A DNA stretch of 64,000 nt from Picochlorum sp. 'celeri' (taxonomy: Eukaryota; Chlorophyta; Trebouxiophyceae), in assembly GCA_010909725.1 (NCBI GenBank), contig JAACMV010000002.1, positions 124,001 to 188,000 of the forward strand. The letters are read 5' to 3'. The notes beneath the pieces were generated by a model. It was not told where the DNA came from. It saw nothing but the letters and a program-made list of their open reading frames with translations, and did no database searches. Position numbers and translations under genes: made by a program. Below are positions 10,775-20,281 of this stretch, in pieces; position 1 is the stretch's first letter, and every line of letters begins with the position of its first letter.

Positions 10775-11295
10775 TGTTGATCCAATTCTTATTATATTCT
10801 CTGGACTGATCTACAAGCACAATCCAATCCGGGATTCGTTTCTTCGCTTATTTTCTTTTTCTCCTCTGATTCATATTATTCTATGCATCTCTAAGATGAA
10901 TTATCCTTTCTAAATCATACTAATGATCACAGGATATATTTATTCTTTTGAAACGCGCGAGGTATACGTGTGTGGTTTGGGCAAGTCGCCAAGGCACCCC
11001 CGCGTCCTCAGCAGGAAGCGCGCGCTTTAATGCATAGATCTAGATCGATCTACCACGATATCGTGATTTTGATGGACGAGGACGCATACAAGTCAGATAT
11101 ATGGATGGTCTATTTCATGCATACAGATATCTGAGCTGGGTATACGTGAGATGACGTGACCTGACCTGACGTCACGTAACCACATTTGAGGTGTGTGTAG
11201 ACTACATAATGTAGTGGATGCGAAATGGTCTCTTCGGTGCGAGACTTGATCAGATATCTGAACTAGGAAAATTCGGGCATTTATTTTATGTATGA
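10775..11295. promoter_or_regulatory. divergent promoter region with TGACGT/ACGT elements
   Basis: These 521 bases separate the starts of the RTA1-like gene and the SOD gene. They contain a dense run of ACGT-core motifs: TGACGT at 11152-11157, the perfect 8-bp palindrome TGACGTCA at 11167-11174, and CACGTAA immediately after, within TGACCTGACC repeats. TGACGTCA is the classical CRE/bZIP site. There are also small palindromes such as TCTAGATCGATCTA near 11038-11051. Binding is an inference from the motif alone. Confidence 0.45.
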
Positions 11296-12054
11296 ATGAA
11301 TAGTGTGTCCACCACCATGCGAATCAACCTATGCCATTTAGGGGGTCTGCTTCTTTGTCTCCTCAGCGCCTGTGCTGCTGGAGAACCGGAGACAACATAC
11401 GAGTTTTCGCTGCCACCACTCCCGTATGCCTATACTGCGTTGGAAGAATACATAAGTAATAGTACAATGACATTTCACCATGATAAGCATCATCAGGCGT
11501 ACGTAAATAACTTGAATGATGCTTTGAAACCGTATCCCTGGCTTCAAGGTGTTTCGCTCGAAGCACTCAATGCAATGGTCGGGACGGGCATGCTTCCAGA
11601 GAAGATTGAATCTGCTGTTCGAAACAATGGAGGGGGGCATTGGAACCATAGTTTCTTTTGGAGAATCATGATGGAGCCGACGAATGCCACACATGGTCCA
11701 AGTGGAGAACTTGAGAGTGCCATTGTTGAAACATTTGGGTCGCTTGAGGGTTTGAAGGAGGAATTCAATGCCAAAGCATCTACAAGATTTGGTTCTGGAT
11801 GGGCCTGGCTTATCAAGACGCCATCAGGGGCGCTCAAAGTAACTTCAACACCTAATCAGGACAACCCACTCATGCCTCGATCAGTTGTAGGAGAGGTTGG
11901 CAATCCTCTGCTTGCCCTGGATGTGTGGGAGCATGCATATTATCTCGATTATCAAAACAAAAGGGGAGATTATATCAATAATTGGTGGAATTTGGTAAAT
12001 TGGGCAGAGGCTGAAAGAATCTTTCTGGAGAGTTATATGCCATACTCGCAGTGA
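11296..12054 (+). CDS. secreted iron/manganese superoxide dismutase
   Basis: Converts superoxide to hydrogen peroxide and oxygen. The 252-residue frame has a hydrophobic leader; from the second ATG at 11317 it reads MRINLCHLGGLLLCLLSACAA, a good signal peptide. That places the enzyme in the secretory pathway or outside the cell rather than in mitochondrion or plastid. The fold is complete. N-terminal helical hairpin: FHHDKHHQAYV, with the first metal His, and GGGHWNHSFFW, with the second. C-terminal domain: FGSGWAWL, and DVWEHAYYLDYQNKRGDYI with the metal-binding Asp and His. The Gly before HWNH and the later NQDNPL favour a manganese-type active site over iron, but metal choice cannot be settled by sequence. 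N-glycosylation sequons (NST, NHS, NAT) fit secretion. Starts at 11296 and 11317 are both possible. Confidence 0.92.
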   Translation: MNSVSTTMRINLCHLGGLLLCLLSACAAGEPETTYEFSLPPLPYAYTALEEYISNSTMTFHHDKHHQAYVNNLNDALKPYPWLQGVSLEALNAMVGTGMLPEKIESAVRNNGGGHWNHSFFWRIMMEPTNATHGPSGELESAIVETFGSLEGLKEEFNAKASTRFGSGWAWLIKTPSGALKVTSTPNQDNPLMPRSVVGEVGNPLLALDVWEHAYYLDYQNKRGDYINNWWNLVNWAEAERIFLESYMPYSQ

Positions 12055-12364
12055 GTGCCTTTTGTTTTCCATGTTTGCAAACAAATGATCTTCCGCGTGA
12101 AAATGGTCCAGGTCGATACATTTGCTTGAAGTAATATTGCAGCGAGCTAGGGTCTGTCTTGCACCATTGTTATCTGTATGGATATGCATGTAACAAATCT
12201 GTCTTGGTGCTCTTAACAACGTTAGTATAGGATTCATGAGTTCAACGTATTCACAAATCAGCATCGCAATGGTTACATGGAGTATAACATGGTTCATTCT
12301 TTTTAATCTTTCTGGTTCTTGCTGGGAATCTTCGATAAAAAAAAGAAAAGAAAAAAGGTGTGGC
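12055..12364. other. convergent intergenic spacer, SOD / solute-binding protein
   Basis: 310 bases lie between two stop codons, probably holding the two 3' UTRs. It contains a purine run near 12340-12358 (AAAAAAAAGAAAAGAAAAAA). I see no gene or RNA. Confidence 0.4.
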
Positions 12365-14182
12365 TCATACATGGACTGCTTGCAACACCACAAACACCAG
12401 CACCCACCACAGGGCATGGATGCAGGACTGAGCAGCACTCTTGGGTACATTTGGGACCACGTCTGGAAGAATACTGTCAGGATTAAACTGCTTGTTCTTT
12501 TCCAAAACAAAGTCTGATATGGACTCAGAGGTGGTATACAGCTGTGGGTTTGGGTATGCTCCATTGGCATACTCTTGAGACCACTTGATCAGGTCCGACT
12601 CTGGATATTTATCCAAGAGCTGCACCGTTATCGCCGAGAGGGCAGAATATACCGAGTATGGTACACTTGGTGCAACTGCAATGCCGATTGGAAACGCGGC
12701 AGACATATCTGCAGAAGCTTGTTTGAGGCCATCTGCGTCAAAGGACACATTAGAGTCATACAAAAAGCCATCGCATTCGCCATTCGACAACCCTTCAATT
12801 GCCTCGCTGGAGGTATTATAGTATACCAATGTGGCACCGGCAGATTCTGCTTCGTCATTGTATGCCCCTCCATACACCGTGCACAGAGTCTTCCCACTGG
12901 CAAATTCCAGCCCTGGCTGTGGCTCTTGGACATCCATAGATTGCTCGACATAAATGGCTGGGCCTGCTGAAAAGTACATTGGTTGGACAAAGGAATAGTT
13001 ATTTAATCGGTCTTGAGTGACAGAGATATCACCGATACTGATGTCGGCGAGGCCTTGATCCAAGTATGACAGCCGATCTGACAAATTGTCTGTGACGAGC
13101 ACATCCAGGCAATTGAAATAGGGACTGTTGCATATCGCCTTTCCAATCTCCACCTCCATACCGGTCCAAGTAGATGTATCTTCTAAAAATGAAGACGTCC
13201 CTTGCAGTGATGCAAGTGGCATGGGACTTGCTTGATACATGAGAAGTGTGACATTCACAACCCCACTGGCATCCACTGCCTCTCCTCCATCAAAGACGGG
13301 TGTCGTCGGCTCCCAAGTCAGCTCAAATCCATTTTTTGTGCTCATTCCAGTAACAGCATACACCAAATCCATCAGATTATCATTCGCAGGGTATCCATTT
13401 GCAACCAGGGTTGTATTCTCATACCAGAGTATTTTACTCTTGGGCCCTTCCCACATGGTTGACACAAGGCCCACAGTCAAATCGTCAATCAAGTCTTGCG
13501 ACGCTGTTTTGTTGGTGATGATACCAATAGGCTGCTCCGATACTCTATTTCCCACGACGGACAAACCGAGGCTTGTTGCGTAATTTCTACCAACATCCCC
13601 TCCAATCATGGCAACGCACTCCCCATCTTTGAGCTTCTGGACAGCCTCTTTCGAGGTTGCCAAAGACACCACCCTGGACGCGCCAAACACATCCCTCAAC
13701 GCATTGTTCTTGTTCAAGTAGTAGTCCTGAACGGCGCACACGGGCTTTCCACGAAGGGTTTCAAACGTCAGATCCGATGATGCATCTGCAACGTACAGCA
13801 CAGCAGAGGAGGAATAGTAAAAGGGCTTGATAAAATTATACCGTTCTTCTCTCTCATCAGATCTCGATATCAAACCGATCGCAAAGTCTGCCGTTCCGTT
13901 CTCTATAGCCTGGAAAATCTCCGCAAACTCTCCCACAATCCACTCGTCTCGTGGAACACAGTCCACCAAGGGAGTGTTGTTCACACCGGTGCCAAGCACT
14001 TGGCCACTCTCGTTACACATCCATTCCAAAATCTCAATTTCAAACCCATTCCAATCAGAAGGATTTGGACTGGATGTATTGTAGAATGGATACAAACCCG
14101 ATCGGGGTATTGCAGGCACGTATTGGGCTCTGCAGCCTGACGCGAACAACAGCGCCAACGCGATAATGGGAAAAATCATCAT
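12365..14182 (-). CDS. secreted protein with two tandem periplasmic-binding-protein (SBP_bac_3-like) domains
   Basis: 605 residues. A signal peptide (MMIFPIIALALLFASGCRAQ) is followed by two copies of the bacterial type-2 solute-binding fold, about residues 20-285 and 310-565. Each has the family marks: G.E.E..EWMC (copy 1) and GMEVEIGKAIC (copy 2) near the start, then D.AIGLIS.S.ER...F..P and DISIGDISVTQDRL..YSFVQP at the hinge, and the second-lobe A..KL.DGECVA / AIEGLSNGECDG pieces. In bacteria such proteins deliver amino acids or other small solutes to ABC transporters. There are many N-glycosylation sequons. The last about 20 residues (CIHALWWVLVFVVLQAVHV) are hydrophobic after a small-residue stretch, suggesting a GPI-anchor signal or a terminal membrane helix. 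An extracellular solute sensor or scavenger is an inference; the ligand is unknown. Confidence 0.82.
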   Translation of the reverse strand: MMIFPIIALALLFASGCRAQYVPAIPRSGLYPFYNTSSPNPSDWNGFEIEILEWMCNESGQVLGTGVNNTPLVDCVPRDEWIVGEFAEIFQAIENGTADFAIGLISRSDEREERYNFIKPFYYSSSAVLYVADASSDLTFETLRGKPVCAVQDYYLNKNNALRDVFGASRVVSLATSKEAVQKLKDGECVAMIGGDVGRNYATSLGLSVVGNRVSEQPIGIITNKTASQDLIDDLTVGLVSTMWEGPKSKILWYENTTLVANGYPANDNLMDLVYAVTGMSTKNGFELTWEPTTPVFDGGEAVDASGVVNVTLLMYQASPMPLASLQGTSSFLEDTSTWTGMEVEIGKAICNSPYFNCLDVLVTDNLSDRLSYLDQGLADISIGDISVTQDRLNNYSFVQPMYFSAGPAIYVEQSMDVQEPQPGLEFASGKTLCTVYGGAYNDEAESAGATLVYYNTSSEAIEGLSNGECDGFLYDSNVSFDADGLKQASADMSAAFPIGIAVAPSVPYSVYSALSAITVQLLDKYPESDLIKWSQEYANGAYPNPQLYTTSESISDFVLEKNKQFNPDSILPDVVPNVPKSAAQSCIHALWWVLVFVVLQAVHV

Positions 14183-14446
14183 TTCTGATGTTATTTATAT
14201 ATTGAATTAGTAGTAGTTCTGCATCATGCGAGAAGAAGAATCCATTGTTTCTCATCGGATGGATGACGGATGTCGTAGCGTAATCTGCCAGCAGCACCGC
14301 GGTGCTGAGCGCGTCGTTTTTACAAAATCTTTCTTGTTGCCATGACACAAAATCATAACAAAAAATCAGCTGCTCTGTGCCATAACGAACAACTTATTAC
14401 AACTGAATAGAACCAGTCATCAAAAGAATACAACAACAAACATGTT

Positions 14447-15730
14447 CTATGCATCAAAAAAGGGACAAGACCGAGGAAGCCCTGGACACACATCTCCTGG
14501 ATGCTCGACTCCTGAAAATGTCACTGGTATGAGTGATGATGTTTTGATCGACGATGCTTTGATCCCCTCAAACCTCTTTGCATATTCCTCAAATACAAAC
14601 GCTACATACTCGGATATAACCTTTCTATTGAAATATCTGCATGCAAATCGTCGACCTTCATACACCATGAGCCTGGCTGCCAAGTCATTGTCTCGAGAAA
14701 ACTCGACAGCCTCCTTCACATCCTGCAGGGACCTCGACAGCGGCACGTAGTGGGTGTACGCATGCAAGCTCGTGTAAAAAAATTCCATAAAAGGGCTTTC
14801 TTGCTTAATCATAAGCGACAGAGACTCGAGATGCGTGCGAATTCTACTCGAAGGCGCCGAGTTACCGTCAAGAACAATGGCAAACTTGTGCTGCGTCAGT
14901 TGTTCCGACATGGGCATTGCCTTCTTCTCCCCCAATTCCTTGATGATATCCTGCTTTGCTTTCACAGTACTTTGAACAAACCCAGAAATCTCAGCATCAC
15001 AAATATCCCTATGATCATGACAAAACTTGACAAGCATTGGGCGAGGTTGAGACCTCCAGTTCCTTTCAGTGACAAGGCGAACATACGGAGAGGTCGTCGA
15101 CCCCCGCCATACAGCAGTATCCTTCTTCTCGTCCCACACGTCTTCTATATCACTCCAGTAATCACAATCCTCAGGCGCCTCATCCGGCAGATCGTGAAAT
15201 GACTTGTATGGCAACAACAAATCCGTGTTGGTCCGAGTCTTGACCCAACTCATCACAGGAGCACCTCCATCCCCAAATGTCCCAACAGGCTCGTCCGCAC
15301 AGTTCACAACGAAATCAATATCTTTATTCAATCGTCCCGAGCACGCTATATCGTATATACGACAGAGCTCGATCGGCGGAATTCCTCGTTGTAAATCCAC
15401 CCTCCAGGGAACATAGCCATGCGCATGCTTCCACACGTGCATATACATCTTCCCATCCTCAATCCTTACAAAAATCCCATGCCGTAGTTTATTGAACGCA
15501 TTCTCAATCCCTTGGCTCGAAATGGACTGGTTTCCCAGTCCATCGACATGATCGAACGTTCGAAACACCTCGTCTTTCCATTCCTCTGGGAATGCGCTTT
15601 TATGAGCATCAGAATCTGATGTTACTTTTATTGTGCAAGGTATCCAGCGTATAACCCATAGCATATATGCTATAAAGCACGCATAGATACCTACTACCCC
15701 AAACCCAACAACCCCAAAGAGGGCCCTCAT
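14447..15730 (-). CDS. GT90 / CAP10-domain glycosyltransferase, type II membrane protein
   Basis: 427 residues. An N-terminal hydrophobic segment (about 4-28, GVVGFGVVGIYACFIAYMLWVI) suggests a Golgi or ER type II anchor. The lumenal part matches the CAP10/Rumi (POGLUT, GT90) family. It has GGAPVMSWVKTRTNTDLLLPYKSF, KKDTAVWRGSTTSPYVR (the KxxxxWRG signature), HKFAIVLDGNSAPSSRI (the family's acceptor/donor motif, here with an alanine-serine substitution in place of the usual W/R-S pattern), and the terminal LAARLMVYEGRRFACRYF. Such enzymes transfer glucose or xylose to glycoproteins or glycans; donor and acceptor here cannot be read from sequence. It is in the same direction as the solute-binding gene, 264 bp upstream of it. 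Confidence 0.82.
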   Translation of the reverse strand: MRALFGVVGFGVVGIYACFIAYMLWVIRWIPCTIKVTSDSDAHKSAFPEEWKDEVFRTFDHVDGLGNQSISSQGIENAFNKLRHGIFVRIEDGKMYMHVWKHAHGYVPWRVDLQRGIPPIELCRIYDIACSGRLNKDIDFVVNCADEPVGTFGDGGAPVMSWVKTRTNTDLLLPYKSFHDLPDEAPEDCDYWSDIEDVWDEKKDTAVWRGSTTSPYVRLVTERNWRSQPRPMLVKFCHDHRDICDAEISGFVQSTVKAKQDIIKELGEKKAMPMSEQLTQHKFAIVLDGNSAPSSRIRTHLESLSLMIKQESPFMEFFYTSLHAYTHYVPLSRSLQDVKEAVEFSRDNDLAARLMVYEGRRFACRYFNRKVISEYVAFVFEEYAKRFEGIKASSIKTSSLIPVTFSGVEHPGDVCPGLPRSCPFFDA

Positions 15731-16253
15731 ATGAATTCCCCCATGATGGGTGTACTTCTATTGCCTGTACTCTCCCTCCTCCTAGGAATAGTAGTTGTTG
15801 TTTTATTGTGGAATACCATCAACAGAACAGCATGGGGTTCTGTGGCTGAGAAGGGTGAATGAAGGGCAATGGTCCCTTGCATGGAGACATGGGTAATTGA
15901 TATATGCATTCGATCCAATGCATTGTTTGACCGATGCATGGATACAACGGTTTGTTGTTGTATCCATGGGTGGGTGGGTCTCTCGGATGAGGGGGTAATG
16001 TCTGATAACGAGAGCGGGTATTATAAACAGTTATTTTTTCATCCATTGTAATGTATTAAAAAAAAAGGTATCCAGGTGCTTGCAAGCTCTCGTAAGACCC
16101 AGAAAGTGCACGCCTGCACGAGCTCAAGTCCTAGTATTGCTATTTGAAGTGGATTCTTATTCTTGTCGGATATCTGATATTGAAATGGTTCTTTATTAGG
16201 AAAGAGTGGGTTGGAATAGTACCATTTGTGATTGTAACGAGGGAGAGGGTACC
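15731..16253. other. divergent intergenic region, GT90 / unknown membrane protein
   Basis: 523 bases with both promoters expected. An A-run lies at about 16057-16066. The frame of the downstream gene is open from 16206 but begins there with GTG. Nothing else is recognisable. Confidence 0.35.
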
Positions 16254-17546
16254 ATGTTGCACTCGCATGGGTATCGTCGTCGAGTGAAGGCGGTTCGGAG
16301 GCATAGGCATGCGATAAAAGGTAAAAGTATAAGTCATAAAGTTACCTTTTGGGGGAAATGGGAGCGTGTTTGGAGGGACATTGGAGGTACGACCCACATG
16401 GCTTTGACGTGGCTGTTGGTAGTTGCTGCGGCTGTGTTGGGATGGGTATGGGAGGCGTTGAGAGGGGATGTGATTCCTGCTATTTCTGGATGGTTACAAC
16501 ATGCGTGTGAGAGGGGAGAGGAGGGAGGAGAATGTGTGAAGAGTGACAGTCCGAGAAGTGGAGTGTCACAAGGTCGGGATGGTGCATCTGTGATGCGTCA
16601 TCCAGAGAGAGCGAGAAGCATTGAAACGCGTGTTGTGGATGCATTGAAAGAGGACTTGGCTGGGGGGTCTCTGGAGGAGGAGAGGTTGAGTCTGGTGTCG
16701 TTGCCATCATCTCCTACAACACCCATCCTATCTCAGTCTGGAGGGCAACTGCATATGCATCGTGACGAGGCGGTGGAGTTCTCCCCTACAAAGGATGTTC
16801 ATGCGTCGGATGGTACAGACGGGAGACTAAAAGGGAGGCATTCAAGGAGGCGGAGAAGTAGAAAGAAGGCTGTGCCTGCTGAGACGGACATGCATCATGT
16901 GACAAAGGTGAGTACAACGACACAAGAGGAAGCACGCGAGCGGTGTGATGAAATCAAAGCGATGCGTCGTGATGGGTTTTCTTCTCCAGAGAAGCAGTCA
17001 TCCTCATCACCCATGTGGAGAACGCCTCCTCCGTCTGTGAGTGAGACTCCCTTTCTGTCTCCTCAGAATAGCGCTAGGAATAATAGTGGTTGTAGAAATC
17101 GCAGTAGAAGTGCTACTACTAGTAGTAGTAGTGGTAGAGCAAAAGAGCATACGACTCCGTTGAGCGAGGGTCAGGATTCCGAATTGGCTGGAGCCTGGCT
17201 TGCAGCATCAATGGCCACTGCCAATCTTGGGCTGGATACCTATGAGACGGACTCTCAGGTTGTCGAAGCTCCCGCGACCAAACAAATGAGCAGCTCGCGG
17301 TCTATTGTTGACAAAAACTCGATCGCGTCTGCATTCAGTGATGTTTCTTGGACGACCTCTGGCTCTTTGAGTTTTACCTCATCATCACTGCCATCTACGT
17401 CATTTTCAGTAGCTCAGCAGCATTCATCAGATGCAATGCATCCTGTACAGAGCTCTTCAAAGGAGGATACCAAGCTCCATAGTACTATTATATCATCTTC
17501 ATTCCAGAACATTCGTGATATTTGGGCACACGAATCGGAAGAATAG
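16254..17546 (+). CDS. unknown single-pass membrane protein with Ser-rich disordered tail
   Basis: 430 residues from the ATG at 16254 (an upstream extension begins with GTG). A basic N-terminus (HSHGYRRRVKAVRRHRHAIKG) is followed by one hydrophobic helix around residues 50-70 (MALTWLLVVAAAVLGWVWEAL). The rest is low-complexity, rich in Ser, Arg, Glu and His, with a basic patch HSRRRRSRKK near the middle and long Ser runs. The ATG at 16398 just before the helix is a possible alternative start. I do not recognise a family. The layout, a membrane anchor with a disordered, probably phosphorylated cytosolic tail, is all that can be said. It converges on the SDR gene, 29 bp between stops. Confidence 0.6.
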   Translation: MLHSHGYRRRVKAVRRHRHAIKGKSISHKVTFWGKWERVWRDIGGTTHMALTWLLVVAAAVLGWVWEALRGDVIPAISGWLQHACERGEEGGECVKSDSPRSGVSQGRDGASVMRHPERARSIETRVVDALKEDLAGGSLEEERLSLVSLPSSPTTPILSQSGGQLHMHRDEAVEFSPTKDVHASDGTDGRLKGRHSRRRRSRKKAVPAETDMHHVTKVSTTTQEEARERCDEIKAMRRDGFSSPEKQSSSSPMWRTPPPSVSETPFLSPQNSARNNSGCRNRSRSATTSSSSGRAKEHTTPLSEGQDSELAGAWLAASMATANLGLDTYETDSQVVEAPATKQMSSSRSIVDKNSIASAFSDVSWTTSGSLSFTSSSLPSTSFSVAQQHSSDAMHPVQSSSKEDTKLHSTIISSSFQNIRDIWAHESEE

Positions 17547-17575
17547 ATTACTATTTACTACAGTATTTAAGTGTA

Positions 17576-18596
17576 TTACAGTGGATATGCATCCAGCTTC
17601 TTCACGAGCGTGTCAACCTTGTCTTTGGAATATTTCGTGCCTGCCCAGAAGAGATGCTTGCTCGCCTTGTGTCTATCCAGATAAAACTCACCGCTTTCCA
17701 AATCTTTCTCTGGACAGACAGAGAGCCACACTGCAGTATCAGCCCCTTGCTCTAAATTTCTCAACTTGCCTTTTAATTTCTCATAGAAACCAGGAATACT
17801 GCTCTTCACGCCCTCTGTTTCTACCCAGCCTGGATGCATAGAGTAACATGACACTCCATCCTTGGCCCAATGCTCTGCAAAATATTCAGCAAGGGCAATC
17901 TGCCTCCTCTTATCCCTCGCATACAAATCTGATCCATCTTTGGTTTTCAAAGTTCGGCTCTCGAGATCGTCCACTTCCAACCCCGATGTCAAGGCCCCTC
18001 CAGAGCTCACCATGATGACCCTGCTCGGTGATGATGCTTTCAACACTGGCTCCAAACCCTTTGTCAGCGCATACGTTCCCAACGTATTCGTCGCAAAATT
18101 AATCTCATAACCATCAATTGATTTTGAACCATCGTGAATGAGTACCCCAGCATTATTGACCTGCACGCATCATCATGACAAGGAATTCTATGATGTGACA
18201 GCACAAATCACGTTATGCACAACGAACCAGCACATGTAACGGCCTTCCACTCGCCACATATTCCCCACACATGTTCTTAATTGACTGCAACGATGATATG
18301 TCACAGAGGACAAGGTGCACATCCTCATTCTGCGTCAGTTCTTTGACCTTGTTCACAGAAGCTCTCCCACGCTCCTCATTCCTACACACCATATACAAAG
18401 ACCCCCCTCGTTTCGCCAACTCCAGCGATATCTGAAAACCAAGACCTTGATTTGCCCCCGTCACCATGCATGTTTTACCTCGCAGCGATGCCTCCTGCAC
18501 CATGATGGAATTGTCAAAATGCTTGGCAGCTTGCTCATATCCTCCCTTGGTAAAATGCTTCAGTCCAGTGTAGAGAAACAACGGAACCCGCAACAT
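17576..18596 (-). CDS. short-chain dehydrogenase/reductase, DHRS12-like
   Basis: An NAD(P)-dependent oxidoreductase of the classical SDR type. Two exons, 18228-18596 and 17576-18160, join across a 67-bp intron (GTTCGT...GTGCAG), restoring the family motif LHVLVNNAGV. The product is 317 residues. Motifs: cofactor loop VTGANQGLGF, NNAG, TNTLGTYALT, the catalytic Ser in RVIMVSSGG, Tyr-Lys in YARDK, and HPGWVETEG. The start at 18596 (MLRVPLFLYTGLKHFTKGGYE) matches the N-terminal helix of DHRS12 family members better than the longer frame beginning at 18674. In that family the enzyme's physiological substrate is not firmly known. A first amphipathic or hydrophobic segment may tether it to a membrane. 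Confidence 0.87.
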
Positions 18597-18726
18597 GATG
18601 ATACAATGTAAGAATAACAATACTATTAATGATAGATAATGGACTCTAGGCCTCTCCAAGGCTTTTAAAGCCAATCAAAAAAGGTCCAGATGACAATTCC
18701 TTGAGTGTTTAAATGTTCCAAATACG

Positions 18727-19353
18727 ATGTCTCATCCCATGGGCCATGGCATCTCTTTTACCGTCGACTCTGTTGACAATAGTACCATTCCCAATATTGT
18801 ATTGGTATGGAATTTCAGTATGTCACAGAGCCAGCAGGAGCACGGTGACTGTTCGAGTGAAGAAAATACAATTGCTTCAGCAGGTGGGTTTGAATGGTCG
18901 CTTGAATAAGGACACGAGGCAATAATCATCCTCATCATCTGAATAGTACAGGTGTTAGAGAGCACGAAGTGCATTCGACTCCTCAATCAGCGCAAATTAA
19001 TCGCCACGTCTCAGTAACTGCGTACACAGACAAGGGTTTCTTCAACGCTTTTGAGGACGATTTTGACGAATCTGACGTCTCAGATCTGAATACTCGACAG
19101 AATGGTTGATGATACCAAACATAATTATGAAGATGCGGTCACAGAAGGGTACTGCAAACTGTGGGGAGAGTATAAACAAGTCATGATTGGGGAGTATTTT
19201 AGCAAGGATTCATTGAATGGAGGTGCAGGTATATTCGACTTGGACACCGAATGTGGATTTAAAGGTTCAATCGAAGAGCCGTTATCAAACTTTATGGATC
19301 AACAGACTGTTATTGCAGAGGCTGTAGAGCCTGGACAGGACCAATCAGAATAA
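18727..19353 (+). CDS. small acidic unknown protein, exon structure uncertain
   Basis: An open frame starts at 18727 (MSHPMGHGIS) and a second ends at 19353, 10 bp from the PhzF stop, as is typical for convergent genes here. A first intron at 18884-18951 (68 bp, GTGGGT...GTACAG) is likely. Two models follow. (a) Reading on from 18952 gives 104 residues ending at 19109 with an acidic tail (FEDDFDESDVSD). (b) A second intron at 19022-19100 (79 bp, GTACAC...CGACAG) joins in phase to the frame starting at 19101, giving 159 residues that end EPGQDQSE. Model b explains the downstream frame (GYCKLWGEYKQVMIGEYF); model a keeps the acidic run. No family is recognised; the protein is polar and without membrane segments. 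Confidence 0.35.
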
Positions 19354-19363
19354 TAAAATCAAC

Positions 19364-20281
19364 CTATTTGGTATTACATGTAGTATGCATTAATGTGGCT
19401 GTCGCGACGAGCACCGCGTGTCCCGAAATTTCTACAGCATTCTCATGCCCTGTATCTATATAGACGGTGCCACCTCGTTTGGGGCAGATCTGCATGCCTG
19501 CGAGCGTGTCTGACTTGAATATATTTCCCCAGTAGGGACCCAGCGTACAGTGCGCTGATCCAGTCACCGGATCTTCTGGGATGCCCACACCAGGCCCGAA
19601 AAAGCGGCTGACAAAATCCACGCCATGTGTCGCCTTGTCTTCTGCAGGAGCCGTCACAATGAACCCTCGTATTGTATGGTCCCGTGACAACTTTTCCAAG
19701 ACATTGCTCTTGGGTACAATTGTCTCCACTATGTTTTGTGTCTCGCATACAATCATATAATCGTACAATCCTCTGCCGATATATACAATATCCTCCCGAC
19801 CAAGACCCTCAAAACCATGATCAATCATGTCCTGTGCAATCGCATCCTCCTGGATGCGTGCTTCTCTTGTCACATCAGCTGGAAACATCATGCATATCCT
19901 CCCATCCTCTGCTTTCCTGCACACCAATGTCCCTCCTTTGGCATGAAATGTTATACTCAAAGACTCGGACACAGGGCCTAGCGTATACAACACGTGCGCC
20001 GTGGCCAGTGTGGCATGCCCACACAGAGCCACCTCTGACCCATCTGGTGTAAAGTATCGAATCGAGTACACATCCGTATCGTCCCGTCTCGCAGCAAAAG
20101 CTGTCTCTGATTGGTTAATCTCCATGGCCATGTCTCGCATCCATCTCTCCTCATCAGCATTGGTAAGGGCTGTTTCTCCTGGCGTGGGGGTTGACTGGTC
20201 ATCATCCAAAAGCACAACACCAGCTGGATTTCCAGCGAATGGCTTTGCTGTGAATGCGTCAACGATGTAATAATTTCTCAT
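19364..20281 (-). CDS. PhzF / PBLD-family isomerase-like protein
   Basis: 305 residues, the usual length of the PhzF family (phenazine biosynthesis protein F, human PBLD/MAWBP), a two-lobed diaminopimelate-epimerase-like fold. Seen: the N-terminal IVDAFTAKPFAGNPAGVV, the catalytic glutamate in NQSETAF, RYFTPDGSEVALCGHATLATAH, and in the second lobe FFGPGVGIPEDPVTGSAHCTLGPYW. In bacteria PhzF isomerises dihydro-hydroxyanthranilate, but most eukaryotic members have unknown substrates and there is no phenazine cluster here, so no pathway is assigned. It is a single uninterrupted exon in the cytosol, with no targeting signal visible. Confidence 0.93.
   Translation of the reverse strand: MRNYYIVDAFTAKPFAGNPAGVVLLDDDQSTPTPGETALTNADEERWMRDMAMEINQSETAFAARRDDTDVYSIRYFTPDGSEVALCGHATLATAHVLYTLGPVSESLSITFHAKGGTLVCRKAEDGRICMMFPADVTREARIQEDAIAQDMIDHGFEGLGREDIVYIGRGLYDYMIVCETQNIVETIVPKSNVLEKLSRDHTIRGFIVTAPAEDKATHGVDFVSRFFGPGVGIPEDPVTGSAHCTLGPYWGNIFKSDTLAGMQICPKRGGTVYIDTGHENAVEISGHAVLVATATLMHTTCNTK

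Noticed and set aside
19364..20281. Phenazine biosynthesis gene cluster
   Set aside because: Only a PhzF-type protein is present; eukaryotic members occur alone and no other phz gene is nearby.
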